From: Variovorax boronicumulans
GTDB taxonomy: Bacteria; Pseudomonadota; Gammaproteobacteria; Burkholderiales; Burkholderiaceae_C
DNA: 64,000 nucleotides
Reading direction: 5' to 3'
Assembly: GCF_029892485.1 (NCBI RefSeq)
Contig: NZ_JARXVG010000017.1
Location: 41,959 to 105,958 of the forward strand
The notes below the pieces were generated by a model that searched no databases, was not told where the DNA came from, and saw nothing but the letters and a program-made list of their open reading frames with translations. The stretch's first letter is position 1; each line of letters starts with the position of its first letter. The position numbers and the translations under genes are program-made. This document shows, in pieces, positions 27,065 to 35,275 of this stretch.

Positions 27065-28105
27065 ATGACTTCCCCTACGCCCACCCCGCTCAGCTACAAG
27101 GATGCCGGTGTCGATATCGATGCCGGCGACGCGCTGGTCGACCGCATCAAGCCCTTGGCCAAGAAGACCATGCGCGAAGGCGTGCTGGCCGGCATCGGCG
27201 GCTTTGGCGCCCTGTTCGAGGTGCCCAAGCGCTACAAGGAGCCGGTGCTGGTGAGCGGCACCGACGGCGTGGGCACCAAGCTCAAGCTGGCTTTCGAGTG
27301 GAACATGCACGACACCGTCGGCATCGACCTGGTGGCCATGAGCGTCAACGACGTGCTGGTGCAGGGTGCCGAGCCCCTCTTCTTCCTGGATTACTTCGCC
27401 TGCGGCAAGCTGGACGTTGACACGGCCGCCGCCGTGGTCGGCGGCATCGCCCGCGGCTGCGAACTCTCCGGTTGCGCGCTCATCGGCGGCGAAACCGCCG
27501 AAATGCCCGGCATGTACCCCGCCGGCGAATACGACCTCGCGGGTTTTGCGGTCGGCGCGGTCGAAAAATCGAAGATCCTCACCGGCCAGGACGTCAAGCC
27601 CGGCGACGTGGTGCTCGGCCTGGCCTCGGCCGGCGTGCATTCCAACGGCTTCAGCCTGGTGCGCAAGGTGATCGAGCGCGCGGGCGCCGACCTGCCCGCC
27701 ACGCTCGACGGCAAGCCCTTCCGCGAAGCCGTCATGGAGCCCACCCACCTCTACGTGAAGCCGGTGCTCGAGGCGCTGGCCAGGCACCCGATCAAGGCGC
27801 TCGCCCACATCACCGGCGGCGGCCTGCTCGAGAACATCCCGCGCGTGCTGCCCGAAGGCACCGCCGCCCACCTCAAGAAGGGCAGCTGGCCGCAGACCGA
27901 GCTCTTCGCCTGGCTGCAGAAGGTCGCCGGCATCGACGACATCGAGATGAACCGCACCTTCAACAACGGCATCGGCATGGTCGTGGTCATCGATGCGGCC
28001 GAAGCCGCCGCCTGCGCCGCCACGCTGCGCGCCTCGGGTGAAAAGGTGCACGAGATCGGCGTCATCGCCGAGCGCGGCGAAGGCGCTGCAGTGGTCGTCG
28101 GCTGA
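27065..28105 (+). CDS. purM: phosphoribosylformylglycinamidine cyclo-ligase
   Basis: AIR synthetase, fifth step of purine synthesis (FGAM + ATP to AIR). 346 residues: LSYKDAGVDIDAGDALVDRI, GIGGFGALFEVPK, VSGTDGVGTKLKLAF (ATP/metal site), VNDVLVQGAEPLFFLDY, GGETAEMPGMY and ITGGGLLENIPRVLP are all family blocks. Divergent from hda with 132 bases between. Confidence 0.98.
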   Translation: MTSPTPTPLSYKDAGVDIDAGDALVDRIKPLAKKTMREGVLAGIGGFGALFEVPKRYKEPVLVSGTDGVGTKLKLAFEWNMHDTVGIDLVAMSVNDVLVQGAEPLFFLDYFACGKLDVDTAAAVVGGIARGCELSGCALIGGETAEMPGMYPAGEYDLAGFAVGAVEKSKILTGQDVKPGDVVLGLASAGVHSNGFSLVRKVIERAGADLPATLDGKPFREAVMEPTHLYVKPVLEALARHPIKALAHITGGGLLENIPRVLPEGTAAHLKKGSWPQTELFAWLQKVAGIDDIEMNRTFNNGIGMVVVIDAAEAAACAATLRASGEKVHEIGVIAERGEGAAVVVG

Positions 28106-28152
28106 TCCCCCAAGACCCCGCAACCACCCCGAGCAGCGCAACCGAACCCCGG

Positions 28153-29238
28153 ATGGCCAAAAAGCCGCAACCCACTTTCACCGCCGCCGCATCCGCGGCG
28201 CCCATCGTCCGGCCCACGGCCTCGCGCGGCGTGATGCTCGCCAGCTACCTCCTGATGCTGGGCGCGCTGATGCTCGTGATGTGGGAGCACCTGCTGCCGG
28301 GCCTGATCTGCGTGTGCATCGGCTTCCTGGTCACGCGCTGGCTCGCCCGCCTGATCGAAAAGGGACTCTTGCGCATTCCGGCCATGCGCCCGCGCGCGGG
28401 CGGCTGGGCCGGGGTGCTGGCGGTGATCGTGGTGCTGCTGGCCCCTGCCGCGCTGATCACGCTGGGGCTGTCGCAGGCGCGCGAGTACATCGTCGATGCA
28501 CCCGACCAGTACCGCGAACTGCTCGACTACACCGCCCGCACGGTGCTGGAGCTGCGCTCCAAGCTGCCGCCCGACATCGCGACCTACCTGCCCGAGGGCG
28601 CGGCCGAGATCCAGCGCGTGATCGCTAACTACCTGCGCGCGCAGGCCGGCTCGCTGGCCATGGCGGGGCGGGCCTGGCTGCACGGGTTGCTTTTTTCCTA
28701 TGTGGGCCTGATCGTCGGCAGCCTGGCCGCCGTGGCAGCCGCGCCGCTGCGGCGCAAGCCCTTGGCCGAGCAGCTGCACCAGCGCGTGGAGACCTTCGGC
28801 GAGGCCTTCGCCCAGATCGTGGCGGCCCAATTCTGGATCGCGGCCTTCAACACGCTGCTGACCGCCATCTTCCTGCTGTTCCTGATGCCGCTGTGGGGCG
28901 CGCATCTGCCGTACACGCCGGCGCTCATTACGCTCACCTTCCTGGCCGGGCTGGTGCCGATCGTGGGCAACCTGGTCTGCAACTCGGTGATCACGCTGGT
29001 GGGCCTGTCGGTTTCGCCGGCCACGGCGGCGGCCTGCCTGATTTTCCTGATCGTGATCCACAAGGCCGAGTACGTGATCAACGCCAAGGTGGTCGGCGCC
29101 CGCACGCAGATGAGCGTGTGGGAGCTGCTCGCGGTGATGTTCGTGGCCGAGGCGGTGTTCGGGCCGGCCGGCCTGGTGGCGGCGCCGCTGTACTACGCCT
29201 ACCTGAAGAAAGAGCTTCAGGCCGCATCGCTGGTCTGA
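28153..29238 (+). CDS. AI-2E-family (PerM-like) transporter
   Basis: 361-residue polytopic membrane protein. Seven or eight hydrophobic segments, including LASYLLMLGALMLVMWEHLL, AGVLAVIVVLLAPAALITLG and the C-terminal block GLVPIVGNLVCNSVITLVG; the family segment VINAKVVGARTQMSVWELL is clear. Family members export small molecules or act as sodium/proton antiporters; substrate not predictable. 47 bases after purM on the same strand, so possibly co-transcribed. Confidence 0.88.
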   Translation: MAKKPQPTFTAAASAAPIVRPTASRGVMLASYLLMLGALMLVMWEHLLPGLICVCIGFLVTRWLARLIEKGLLRIPAMRPRAGGWAGVLAVIVVLLAPAALITLGLSQAREYIVDAPDQYRELLDYTARTVLELRSKLPPDIATYLPEGAAEIQRVIANYLRAQAGSLAMAGRAWLHGLLFSYVGLIVGSLAAVAAAPLRRKPLAEQLHQRVETFGEAFAQIVAAQFWIAAFNTLLTAIFLLFLMPLWGAHLPYTPALITLTFLAGLVPIVGNLVCNSVITLVGLSVSPATAAACLIFLIVIHKAEYVINAKVVGARTQMSVWELLAVMFVAEAVFGPAGLVAAPLYYAYLKKELQAASLV

Positions 29239-29363
29239 CGGCCTTTGCGGGGCTGCGATGTCCTGATCTGATCGGTTCTGGTCCGCTTCGGCACGGACCA
29301 GGCGCTGGCAACGCAGAAGAATCGGCGGCATCATCCACTCCGCCCTGCTCGCGAGGCACCGCC

Positions 29364-29930
29364 ATGAAAACCTGTCTGATTGTGATCGACGCCCAGCAAT
29401 CGTTCCGCCACCGCGCGTACTGGAACGAAGACGTCGCGGCGCCCTACTTCGCCGCCCAGAACGCATTGATCGAAGGCGCCGCAGCGGCCGGCGTTCCGAT
29501 CGTCCGGATCTTCCACGTCGACGAACCCAGCAATGCGAGCAACCCGTTCGCCGTCGAGTCGGGCCACATCCACCCCATCGACGGGCTCAGGCCATTCGAG
29601 GCCGCGGCCACCTTCACCAAGCACCGCCACAGCGCGCTGGTCAACAGCGGCCTGGACATCTGGCTCACCGAGAACGGCATCCGCCGGCTGATCGTGAGCG
29701 GCATCCGCACCGAGCAGTGCTGCGAAACCACCACCCGCCACGCCTCGGACCTGGGCTGGGAGGTCGACTACGTGACCGACGCCACGCTGACCTTCGACAT
29801 GGTGCAGCCCGACGGCCAGCCGCTGCTGGCGGCCGACATCAAGTCGCGCACGGCCGCCGTGCTGGCCGGGCGCTTCGCGACGATCTGCAGCGTGGCGCAG
29901 GCGCTTGAACGCGCGGGCGCGACGGCATGA
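29364..29930 (+). CDS. isochorismatase-like cysteine hydrolase
   Basis: 188 residues. Catalytic triad readable as Asp in LIVIDAQQSF, Lys in FTKHRHSAL, Cys in GIRTEQCCETTTRHA; a cis-peptide Val region precedes the Cys (LIVSGI). Family hydrolyses amides or similar small molecules (nicotinamidase, N-carbamoylsarcosine amidase). ATG has GAGG 8 bases upstream. Its end overlaps the DJ-1 gene as ATGA, so the three-gene run is one operon. Substrate unknown. Confidence 0.88.
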   Translation: MKTCLIVIDAQQSFRHRAYWNEDVAAPYFAAQNALIEGAAAAGVPIVRIFHVDEPSNASNPFAVESGHIHPIDGLRPFEAAATFTKHRHSALVNSGLDIWLTENGIRRLIVSGIRTEQCCETTTRHASDLGWEVDYVTDATLTFDMVQPDGQPLLAADIKSRTAAVLAGRFATICSVAQALERAGATA

Positions 29931-30553
29931 GCCCGTTGCGCGTGCTCATCCTGGCCTACGACGGCGTCGAGGCGCTGGATTTCGCCGGCCCCTTCGAGGT
30001 GTTCACCACCGCGAGCCGGGTCAGCCAGCGCATGCAGCCGGGCACGGCGGCCCCGTTCGAGGTCGCGTCGGTCGCACTCGCGCCGCGCGGCCAGCCGGTG
30101 CAGGCGCGCGCCGGCCTGCAATTGCTGGCCGACCACGCCATCGCAGACAACCCGGCGGCCGACGTGCTGATCGTTCCCGGCGGCGTGGTCGATGCACCCA
30201 TGGCGAGCCCCGAAACCCTGCGCTGGATCGCCGCATGCGCGGCCGGCGCGCAAGTCTTGGCATCGGTCTGCACCGGTGTCTTCCTGCTTGCGAAAAGCGG
30301 CGTGGTCACGCGTGAAGCGGTCACCACCCACTGGGAAGACATCGCCGACCTGCGCGAACAGTTTCCCCAGCTCGAGGTGCGCGAAGACATTCGCTGGGTC
30401 GACACCGGCCGCATCGTCAGCTCCGCGGGCATCAGCGCGGGCATCGACATGAGCCTGCATCTCGTGGAGCGCCTGGCCGGCCAAGCCCTGGCCGAGCGCA
30501 CCGCGCGACAGATGGACTACGCATGGACCCGCAACCAGAGCCCATCCGCGTAG
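29927..30553 (+). CDS. DJ-1/PfpI-family protein (isonitrile-hydratase-like)
   Basis: 208 residues, single class I glutamine-amidotransferase-like domain. Glu of the triad in VEALDFAGPFEVF and the nucleophile-elbow Cys in ASVCTGVFLLAKSG, then TTHWEDIADL. This arrangement fits the isonitrile hydratase/ThiJ subgroup. Overlaps the next gene by 31 bases. Possible role: enzyme acting on a small nitrogen compound together with the cysteine hydrolase; inference. Confidence 0.85.
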   Translation: MSPLRVLILAYDGVEALDFAGPFEVFTTASRVSQRMQPGTAAPFEVASVALAPRGQPVQARAGLQLLADHAIADNPAADVLIVPGGVVDAPMASPETLRWIAACAAGAQVLASVCTGVFLLAKSGVVTREAVTTHWEDIADLREQFPQLEVREDIRWVDTGRIVSSAGISAGIDMSLHLVERLAGQALAERTARQMDYAWTRNQSPSA

Positions 30554-31518
30554 TCTTCGTGCTGCTGCCCGGCAGCCTCGTGCTCGACTGGGCCGGGCCG
30601 GCCGAGGCGCTCCGCATCGCGAACCAGCGGCTGCGGGCCTCGGGCCAGTCCGAGCGTTTCGCGATCGAGTTCGCAAGCCCGCGGCCGACGTCCATCGCCT
30701 CGGTCGGCGTTGCGCTCGCCGGGCTCGCGCCCTTGCCCACGCAGTGGGACGGGCCGGCCTGGGTGGTGCTCGTCGGCCTGACCGGTAACACCATCGCCAT
30801 CGACAACCCCGAAGCGCAGGACCTGTTGCACTGGCTGCGCGGCCAGCGCTTCGAACGCGGGCGCGTCGAGCTGGTCACCATCTGCGCGGGCGCGGTGCTG
30901 GCGGCGCATGCCGGCGTGCTGGCCGGTCGGCGCGCCACCACGCACCACCATCACCTGGACGAACTGCGCGCGGTCGAGCCGCGCTGCGAGGTGGTGAGCA
31001 ACCGGGTGTTCGTGATCGATCCGCCGCTCTACAGCAGCGCGGGCGTCACGACCGGCATCGACCTCGTGCTGCACCGCATCGCCCAGACCTGCGGCGAAGC
31101 GCTCGCGGCCCAGGTGGCGCAGACGATGGTGGTGGCGCTGCGGCGCGGCCCGCACGATCCGGAGCTCTCGCCCTTTCTCGCCTACCGCAACCACCTGCAC
31201 GCGGCGCTGCATCGCGTGCAGGACGCTGTCAGCGAGCAGCCGCAGGCCGACTGGAGCGTGCCGCGCATGGCGGACGTGGCCCACACCTCGGCAAGGCATC
31301 TCACGCGGCTCTTCGTGGAGCATGCGGGCGTGGCGCCGCTGGCCTATCTGCGGCGGCTGCGGCTGGCGGCCGCTCAGCTCGCGCTGTCGTCGGGCGCGAG
31401 CGTCACGCGGGCGGCGGAGCTGTCGGGCTTCGGCTCCGACACGCAGCTGCGCCGGGCGTGGCATCAGTTCGGGCTGCCCGGCTCGCCGTCGGAAGCGAAC
31501 GCGGCGCTGAAAGCCTGA
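30523..31518 (+). CDS. GlxA-family transcriptional regulator (DJ-1/PfpI domain plus AraC-type HTH)
   Basis: 331 residues. N-terminal DJ-1-like sensor domain (VVFVLLPGSLVLDWAGPAEA; elbow TICAGAVLAAHAG keeps the Cys) and C-terminal AraC/XylS double HTH (MADVAHTSARHLTRLFVEH and VTRAAELSGFGSDTQLRRAW). Such regulators activate adjacent catabolic genes in response to quaternary amines or related ligands; here the natural targets are the cysteine hydrolase and DJ-1 genes it follows. The start at 30523 lies inside the preceding gene, which indicates tight coupling. Confidence 0.9.
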   Translation: MDPQPEPIRVVFVLLPGSLVLDWAGPAEALRIANQRLRASGQSERFAIEFASPRPTSIASVGVALAGLAPLPTQWDGPAWVVLVGLTGNTIAIDNPEAQDLLHWLRGQRFERGRVELVTICAGAVLAAHAGVLAGRRATTHHHHLDELRAVEPRCEVVSNRVFVIDPPLYSSAGVTTGIDLVLHRIAQTCGEALAAQVAQTMVVALRRGPHDPELSPFLAYRNHLHAALHRVQDAVSEQPQADWSVPRMADVAHTSARHLTRLFVEHAGVAPLAYLRRLRLAAAQLALSSGASVTRAAELSGFGSDTQLRRAWHQFGLPGSPSEANAALKA

Positions 31519-31521
31519 CGG

Positions 31522-32802
31522 TCAGCCTGTGCACGCCCGCGCGCGGGCCTTCAGCAACGCCTGCTCGCGCGTGTTGCGCGTGAGCGAAGCGGCACGATCG
31601 AACTCCTTGCGCGCCTCGTCGCGCCGCCCGAGCTTGAAAAGCAGGTCGCCGCGCACCGTCGGCAGCAAGTGATAGCCCTTGAGCGCCGGCTCGTCCATGA
31701 GCGCATCCACCACCTCGAGCCCTGCGGCCGGCCCGAAGGCCATCGACAGCGCAACCGCGCGGTTGAGCTCGACGATAGGCGATGGCGCCAACTCGGCCAG
31801 CGCGTCGTAGAGCGCGGCGATGCGCGGCCAGTCGGTTTCGTCGGCGGTGCGCGCGCGGCCATGGCAGGCGGCGATGGCGGCCTGCAGGGCATAGGGGCCC
31901 AGCGCGCCGAGCGCTTCTGCGCGTGCGAGTCCGGCCAGGCCGCGGCGGATCAGCATCTGGTCCCAGCGCGCACGGTTCTGTTCGAGCAGCAGCACCGGCT
32001 CCCCCGAGGCGCCGACGCGCGCGGCCGTGCGGGAGGCCTGGATTTCCATCAGCGCCACGAGGCCGTGCACCTCCGAGGCATCGGGCACCAGTTCGGCCAC
32101 GATGCGGCCCAGGCGCATCGCCTCGTCGCAGAGCGCGGGGCGCATCCAGTCGTCGCCTGTGGTGGCCGAGTAGCCCTCGTTGAAGATCAGGTAGAGCACT
32201 TCGAGCACCGAGGCTAGGCGCGCTTCGAGTTCGTGCCGGCGCGGCACTTCGAAGGGCACACGCGCCTCGAGCAGCGTGCGCTTGGCGCGCACGATGCGCT
32301 GCGCCACGGTGGCTTCGGGCACGAGGAAGGCGCGGGCGATCTCGTCTGTCGTGAGGCCGCCCATCAGCCGCAGCGTGAGCGCCACGCGCGCCTCGGTAGA
32401 GAGCACCGGGTGGCAGGCGGTGAAGACTAGGCGCAGGAGGTCGTCGCCGATGTCGTCGTCCAGCGCCGCATCGACCGCCTCGGCGAAATCGGCCTCGGCC
32501 ATCTCGTGCTGCGCGTCGAGCTCGCGGCCGATCTCGGGCGCCTTGCGCTCGGCCAGCTGGCCGTGGCGCAGGCGGTCCAGGGCGCGGTGCTTGGCCACCT
32601 GCGTGAGCCACGCGGCGGGGTTGTCGGGGACGCCGGCCCCGAGCCATTGCTCGAGCGCGGCGACCAGCGCGTCCTGCGCCAGTTCCTCGGCCAGGCCCAC
32701 GTCCCGCACCATGCGCGCGACGGTGGCGATGATCTTCGCGGACTCCATGCGCCAGACGGCGTCGATGGCGCGGTGGATGGCGGCTTCGTCCTTGCCGCTC
32801 AC
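31522..32802 (-). CDS. ECF RNA polymerase sigma factor with C-terminal TPR-like extension (ECF42-like)
   Basis: 426 residues. Sigma region 2 (WRMESAKIIATVARMVRDVG, LAQDALVAALEQW) and region 4 (LRLMGGLTTDEIARAFLVPE, ATVAQRIVRAKR), then a ~230-residue helical extension of the DUF6596/TPR type (YLIFNEGYSATTGDDW, AIAACHGRARTADETDW). This long form, paired with YciI/DGPF genes, is group ECF42; it lacks a dedicated anti-sigma factor and the extension is thought to control it. Two DGPF genes lie 1 kb upstream on the same strand and one has a matching promoter. Its 35-base gap to the divergent SUMF1-like gene is too short for two full promoters. Confidence 0.9.
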   Translation of the reverse strand: MSGKDEAAIHRAIDAVWRMESAKIIATVARMVRDVGLAEELAQDALVAALEQWLGAGVPDNPAAWLTQVAKHRALDRLRHGQLAERKAPEIGRELDAQHEMAEADFAEAVDAALDDDIGDDLLRLVFTACHPVLSTEARVALTLRLMGGLTTDEIARAFLVPEATVAQRIVRAKRTLLEARVPFEVPRRHELEARLASVLEVLYLIFNEGYSATTGDDWMRPALCDEAMRLGRIVAELVPDASEVHGLVALMEIQASRTAARVGASGEPVLLLEQNRARWDQMLIRRGLAGLARAEALGALGPYALQAAIAACHGRARTADETDWPRIAALYDALAELAPSPIVELNRAVALSMAFGPAAGLEVVDALMDEPALKGYHLLPTVRGDLLFKLGRRDEARKEFDRAASLTRNTREQALLKARARACTG

Positions 32803-32837
32803 TCGACCGCTCCTTCGCCGCTCGCTAGCATGCGGTC

Positions 32838-33818
32838 ATGAAGCGATGCCTCCTGATCCTGTGCCTCGTCATGGGCTGCGCCGCCCAGGCTTCCGAGATC
32901 GAGGTCGTGCGCAACAGCCTCGGCATGGCCTTCGTCAAGCTGCCGGCCGGCGAATTCATGATGGGCAGCGACGAGACGCCCGAGACCCTGGCCGCCGCCT
33001 ACCCGCAGTTGCCCAAGGAACGCTTCGCCAAGCTCGGCGACGAAGGCCCGGTCCACCGGGTGCGCATCACGCGGTCGTTCTGGATGGGCCAGCACGAGGT
33101 GACGGTCGGCCAGTTCCGCCGTTTCGTCGAAGCCTCGGGCTACGTACCGGAGTCGATCGCCGACGGCACCGGCGGCTACGGCTGGCGCGCGGACTACGAC
33201 CCCGCCACGACGAAGCGCGGCGATGCCTTCGAGGGGCGCGACCCTCGCTACTCCTGGCGGAACCCGGGCTTTGCGCAGGGCGACGACCACCCGGTCGTCA
33301 ACGTGACCTGGAACGACGCGCAGGCACTGGCCGCGTGGTTGAGCAAGTCCGAAGGCAAGCGCTACCGCCTGCCGACCGAGGCCGAATGGGAATACGCCTG
33401 CCGCGCCGGCACGCGCACCCGCTACAGCACCGGCGACGATCCGCAAGCGTTGGTTCGCGCGGCCAACGTGTTCGATGCACGCACCGCCACGCACTGGCCG
33501 CGCTGGCAATCGATGGCGCTGAAGGGCGACGACGGCTTCGCGTTCACGGCGCCGGTCGGCAGCTTCGCGCCGAACGCGTGGGGCCTCTACGACATGCATG
33601 GCAATGCCTGGGAGTGGGTGGCCGATTGGCATGGCGAGGAATACTACGCGGCCTCCCCGGTCGACGACCCGCAGGGTCCGGCCACCGGCGAAGTGCGGGT
33701 GCGCCGCGGCGGCTCCTGGCATACGTGGCCCTTCTATGCGCGCGCCGCGTACCGCAACTGGAACGCGCCGGACACCCGCTACACGCTCGTGGGAATCCGG
33801 CTGGTGCGCGAAGAGTAG
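32838..33818 (+). CDS. SUMF1/EgtB/PvdO-fold secreted protein lacking formylglycine-enzyme cysteines
   Basis: 326 residues with a signal peptide (MKRCLLILCLVMGCAAQA, cut before SEIE). Then the SUMF1-family blocks: GMAFVKLPAGEFMMGSDE, VGQFRRFVEASGY, DHPVVNVTWNDAQALAAWLS, YRLPTEAEWEYACRAGT, LYDMHGNAWEWVADW and VRRGGSWHTW. In true formylglycine-generating enzymes the last block carries two active-site Cys after GGS; here none is present, so sulfatase activation is unlikely. Probably a periplasmic binding or accessory protein. It sits, on the opposite strand, between the sigma factor and its YciI genes. Confidence 0.85.
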   Translation: MKRCLLILCLVMGCAAQASEIEVVRNSLGMAFVKLPAGEFMMGSDETPETLAAAYPQLPKERFAKLGDEGPVHRVRITRSFWMGQHEVTVGQFRRFVEASGYVPESIADGTGGYGWRADYDPATTKRGDAFEGRDPRYSWRNPGFAQGDDHPVVNVTWNDAQALAAWLSKSEGKRYRLPTEAEWEYACRAGTRTRYSTGDDPQALVRAANVFDARTATHWPRWQSMALKGDDGFAFTAPVGSFAPNAWGLYDMHGNAWEWVADWHGEEYYAASPVDDPQGPATGEVRVRRGGSWHTWPFYARAAYRNWNAPDTRYTLVGIRLVREE

Positions 33819-33832
33819 GAAGGCAGGAGCGC

Positions 33833-34249
33833 CTATTTCCTGACCGTCTGCATCGACGGAATGCTCTCGCCCACGGCTTGAAGGGCAGGCGGAAAATCCT
33901 CCAGCTCCTGGATCTGCCGCACCTCGATGACCTCGTTCTCCCCGCCCGGGCAGCGCGTGGCCCATTCGATGGCCTCTGCGCGCGAGGCGACCTCGATGAT
34001 CCAGTAGCCGCCGAGCACTTCCTTGACCTCGGCGAACGGGCCGTCGACCACCTTGGGCTTGCGCCCCGGAAAGCTCACGCGGGCGCCCATCGAGGGCGGA
34101 TGCAGGCCGTCGCAGCTGATCAGCACGCCGGCCTTCTGCAGGGATTCGTTGTAGGCCATCATCGCCGTCATCGCATCGAGGTCTTCAGGCATCGTGCCGG
34201 GCGCGGCTGTCTCGTAGCCGTGGGGAATCATCAGCATCATGAATCGCAT
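33833..34249 (-). CDS. YciI-family (DGPF-domain) protein, second of pair
   Basis: 138 residues, dimeric alpha/beta fold of the YCII-related family. Starts MRFMMLMIPHGYE and holds the name-giving VVDGPFAEVKEVLGGYWI and a conserved catalytic-type His/Asp region (ISCDGLHPPSMGARV). Starts 28 bases after its paralogue, so the two are co-transcribed. DGPF proteins accompany ECF42 sigma factors, role unknown. Convergent with the SUMF1-like gene, 14 bases between stops. Confidence 0.88.
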   Translation of the reverse strand: MRFMMLMIPHGYETAAPGTMPEDLDAMTAMMAYNESLQKAGVLISCDGLHPPSMGARVSFPGRKPKVVDGPFAEVKEVLGGYWIIEVASRAEAIEWATRCPGGENEVIEVRQIQELEDFPPALQAVGESIPSMQTVRK

Positions 34250-34277
34250 GGTGTGTCTCCTTGGGGTTTCGACGGGC

Positions 34278-34706
34278 TCAGCCGGCAGCGCCGGTGCGCT
34301 TGGCGGATTCGGCCCGCAGGCGGTCTTCCTGCGCCAGCAGTTCGGGCGTCATCGAGTCGCCGAAATCGGTGGCTTCGAACACCTGGCGGATCTCGATCTC
34401 GCCCTCCTGGAAGGGGCTGCGCTTGATCCACTCGATGGCTTCTTCCTTCGACTTGACCTGCAGCAGCCAGAAGCCGGCCAGCAGCTCCTTGGTTTCGGCA
34501 AAAGGGCCGTCGATGACAGTGCGCTTCAGGCCCTCGCAGCGCACCCGCGCGCCCTTGGAACTGGGGTGCAGGCCCTCGCCCGCCAGCAGCACGCCGGCCT
34601 TGACCAGTTCCTCGTTGAACTTGCCCATCTCGGTGAGGATTTCGGTGCTGGGCATCACGCCCGCTTCGGAATCCTTATTGGCCTTGACCAGAATCATGAA
34701 TCGCAT
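34278..34706 (-). CDS. YciI-family (DGPF-domain) protein, first of pair
   Basis: 142 residues, paralogue of the next gene: MRFMILVKANKDSEAG start, LAGEGLHPSSKGARV and VIDGPFAETKELLAGFWL. AGGAG is seen 8 bases or so before ATG 34706 (TCAGGAGAAACGAC). It is headed by an ECF42-like promoter at 34769-34795. Likely direct target of the sigma factor encoded at 31522-32802. Confidence 0.88.
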   Translation of the reverse strand: MRFMILVKANKDSEAGVMPSTEILTEMGKFNEELVKAGVLLAGEGLHPSSKGARVRCEGLKRTVIDGPFAETKELLAGFWLLQVKSKEEAIEWIKRSPFQEGEIEIRQVFEATDFGDSMTPELLAQEDRLRAESAKRTGAAG

Positions 34707-34768
34707 GTCGTTTCTCCTGAAGGTTGATGAAGTCGGGAGCCGCTGGAATTGCGTGCCCCTGTACTCAC

Positions 34769-34795
34769 GTCGGACAAACGGAAGCCGGATCGACA
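34769..34795 (-). promoter_or_regulatory. ECF42-type promoter in front of the YciI pair
   Basis: On the minus strand TGTCGA (34795-34790), 17 bases, then CGAC (34772-34769) followed by GT. The -35 TGTCGA and -10 CG(A/T)C pattern is the one reported for ECF42 targets in Streptomyces, from memory. The start would be about 55-60 bases before the ATG of the first YciI gene. Sequence match only. Confidence 0.6.
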
Positions 34796-34834
34796 GGTTG
34801 CATCGACCCAGTTGTAATTTTTCGTTTCAGAAAC

Positions 34835-35275
34835 TCAGGGCAGATAGCCGCAGAAGCGCAGCACGTGGCCATCGGGCTCGCGGATCGCGAATTCGCGCAG
34901 CCCCCAAGGCTGGGAGACCGGTGGCTCGATCACCGTCACGCCGCGCTTCACATAGGCGGCGTGCAGGCCGTCGATGTCCTTGCCCACGTGGATGACGATT
35001 TCCCCGCGCCAGGGCGGCGTGCCACGCGTGTTGCACTGCCAGAGACGCAGGTAGACCGGATCGCCGTGGCTGCCGTCGCCCTTTTTCACCCGCGCATAGC
35101 TAGGCGGTTCGCCGGCGATGAAATCGAGCTCGAAGCCCAGCATGTCGCGAAACCAGCGTGCGGCCCGTGTGACGTCCGACACCGGCAGCACCGGTTGCAC
35201 GCCATGGAATTCGTGCAGGGTGCCCAGGTCGGGCGCCGCGCCGCCCACGCCGCTTGCGCCGGCCTTGGCGGTCAT
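34835..35275 (-). CDS. VOC-family (glyoxalase/bleomycin-resistance fold) protein
   Basis: 146 residues with paired beta-alpha-beta-beta-beta modules: VQPVLPVSDVTRAARWFRDM then GFELDFIAG, and IVIHVGKDIDGLHAAYVKRG then FAIREPDGHVLRFCGY, with His and Glu/Gln at the metal positions. Substrate unknown. Its ATG overlaps the SirB1-gene stop as ATGA. The 128 bases beyond its stop hold the ECF42-type promoter of the next unit. Confidence 0.8.
   Translation of the reverse strand: MTAKAGASGVGGAAPDLGTLHEFHGVQPVLPVSDVTRAARWFRDMLGFELDFIAGEPPSYARVKKGDGSHGDPVYLRLWQCNTRGTPPWRGEIVIHVGKDIDGLHAAYVKRGVTVIEPPVSQPWGLREFAIREPDGHVLRFCGYLP

Noticed and set aside
26948..28141. Minus-strand extension of the hda frame across purM
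   Set aside because: Antisense to purM blocks; the part upstream of the hda start shows no domain.
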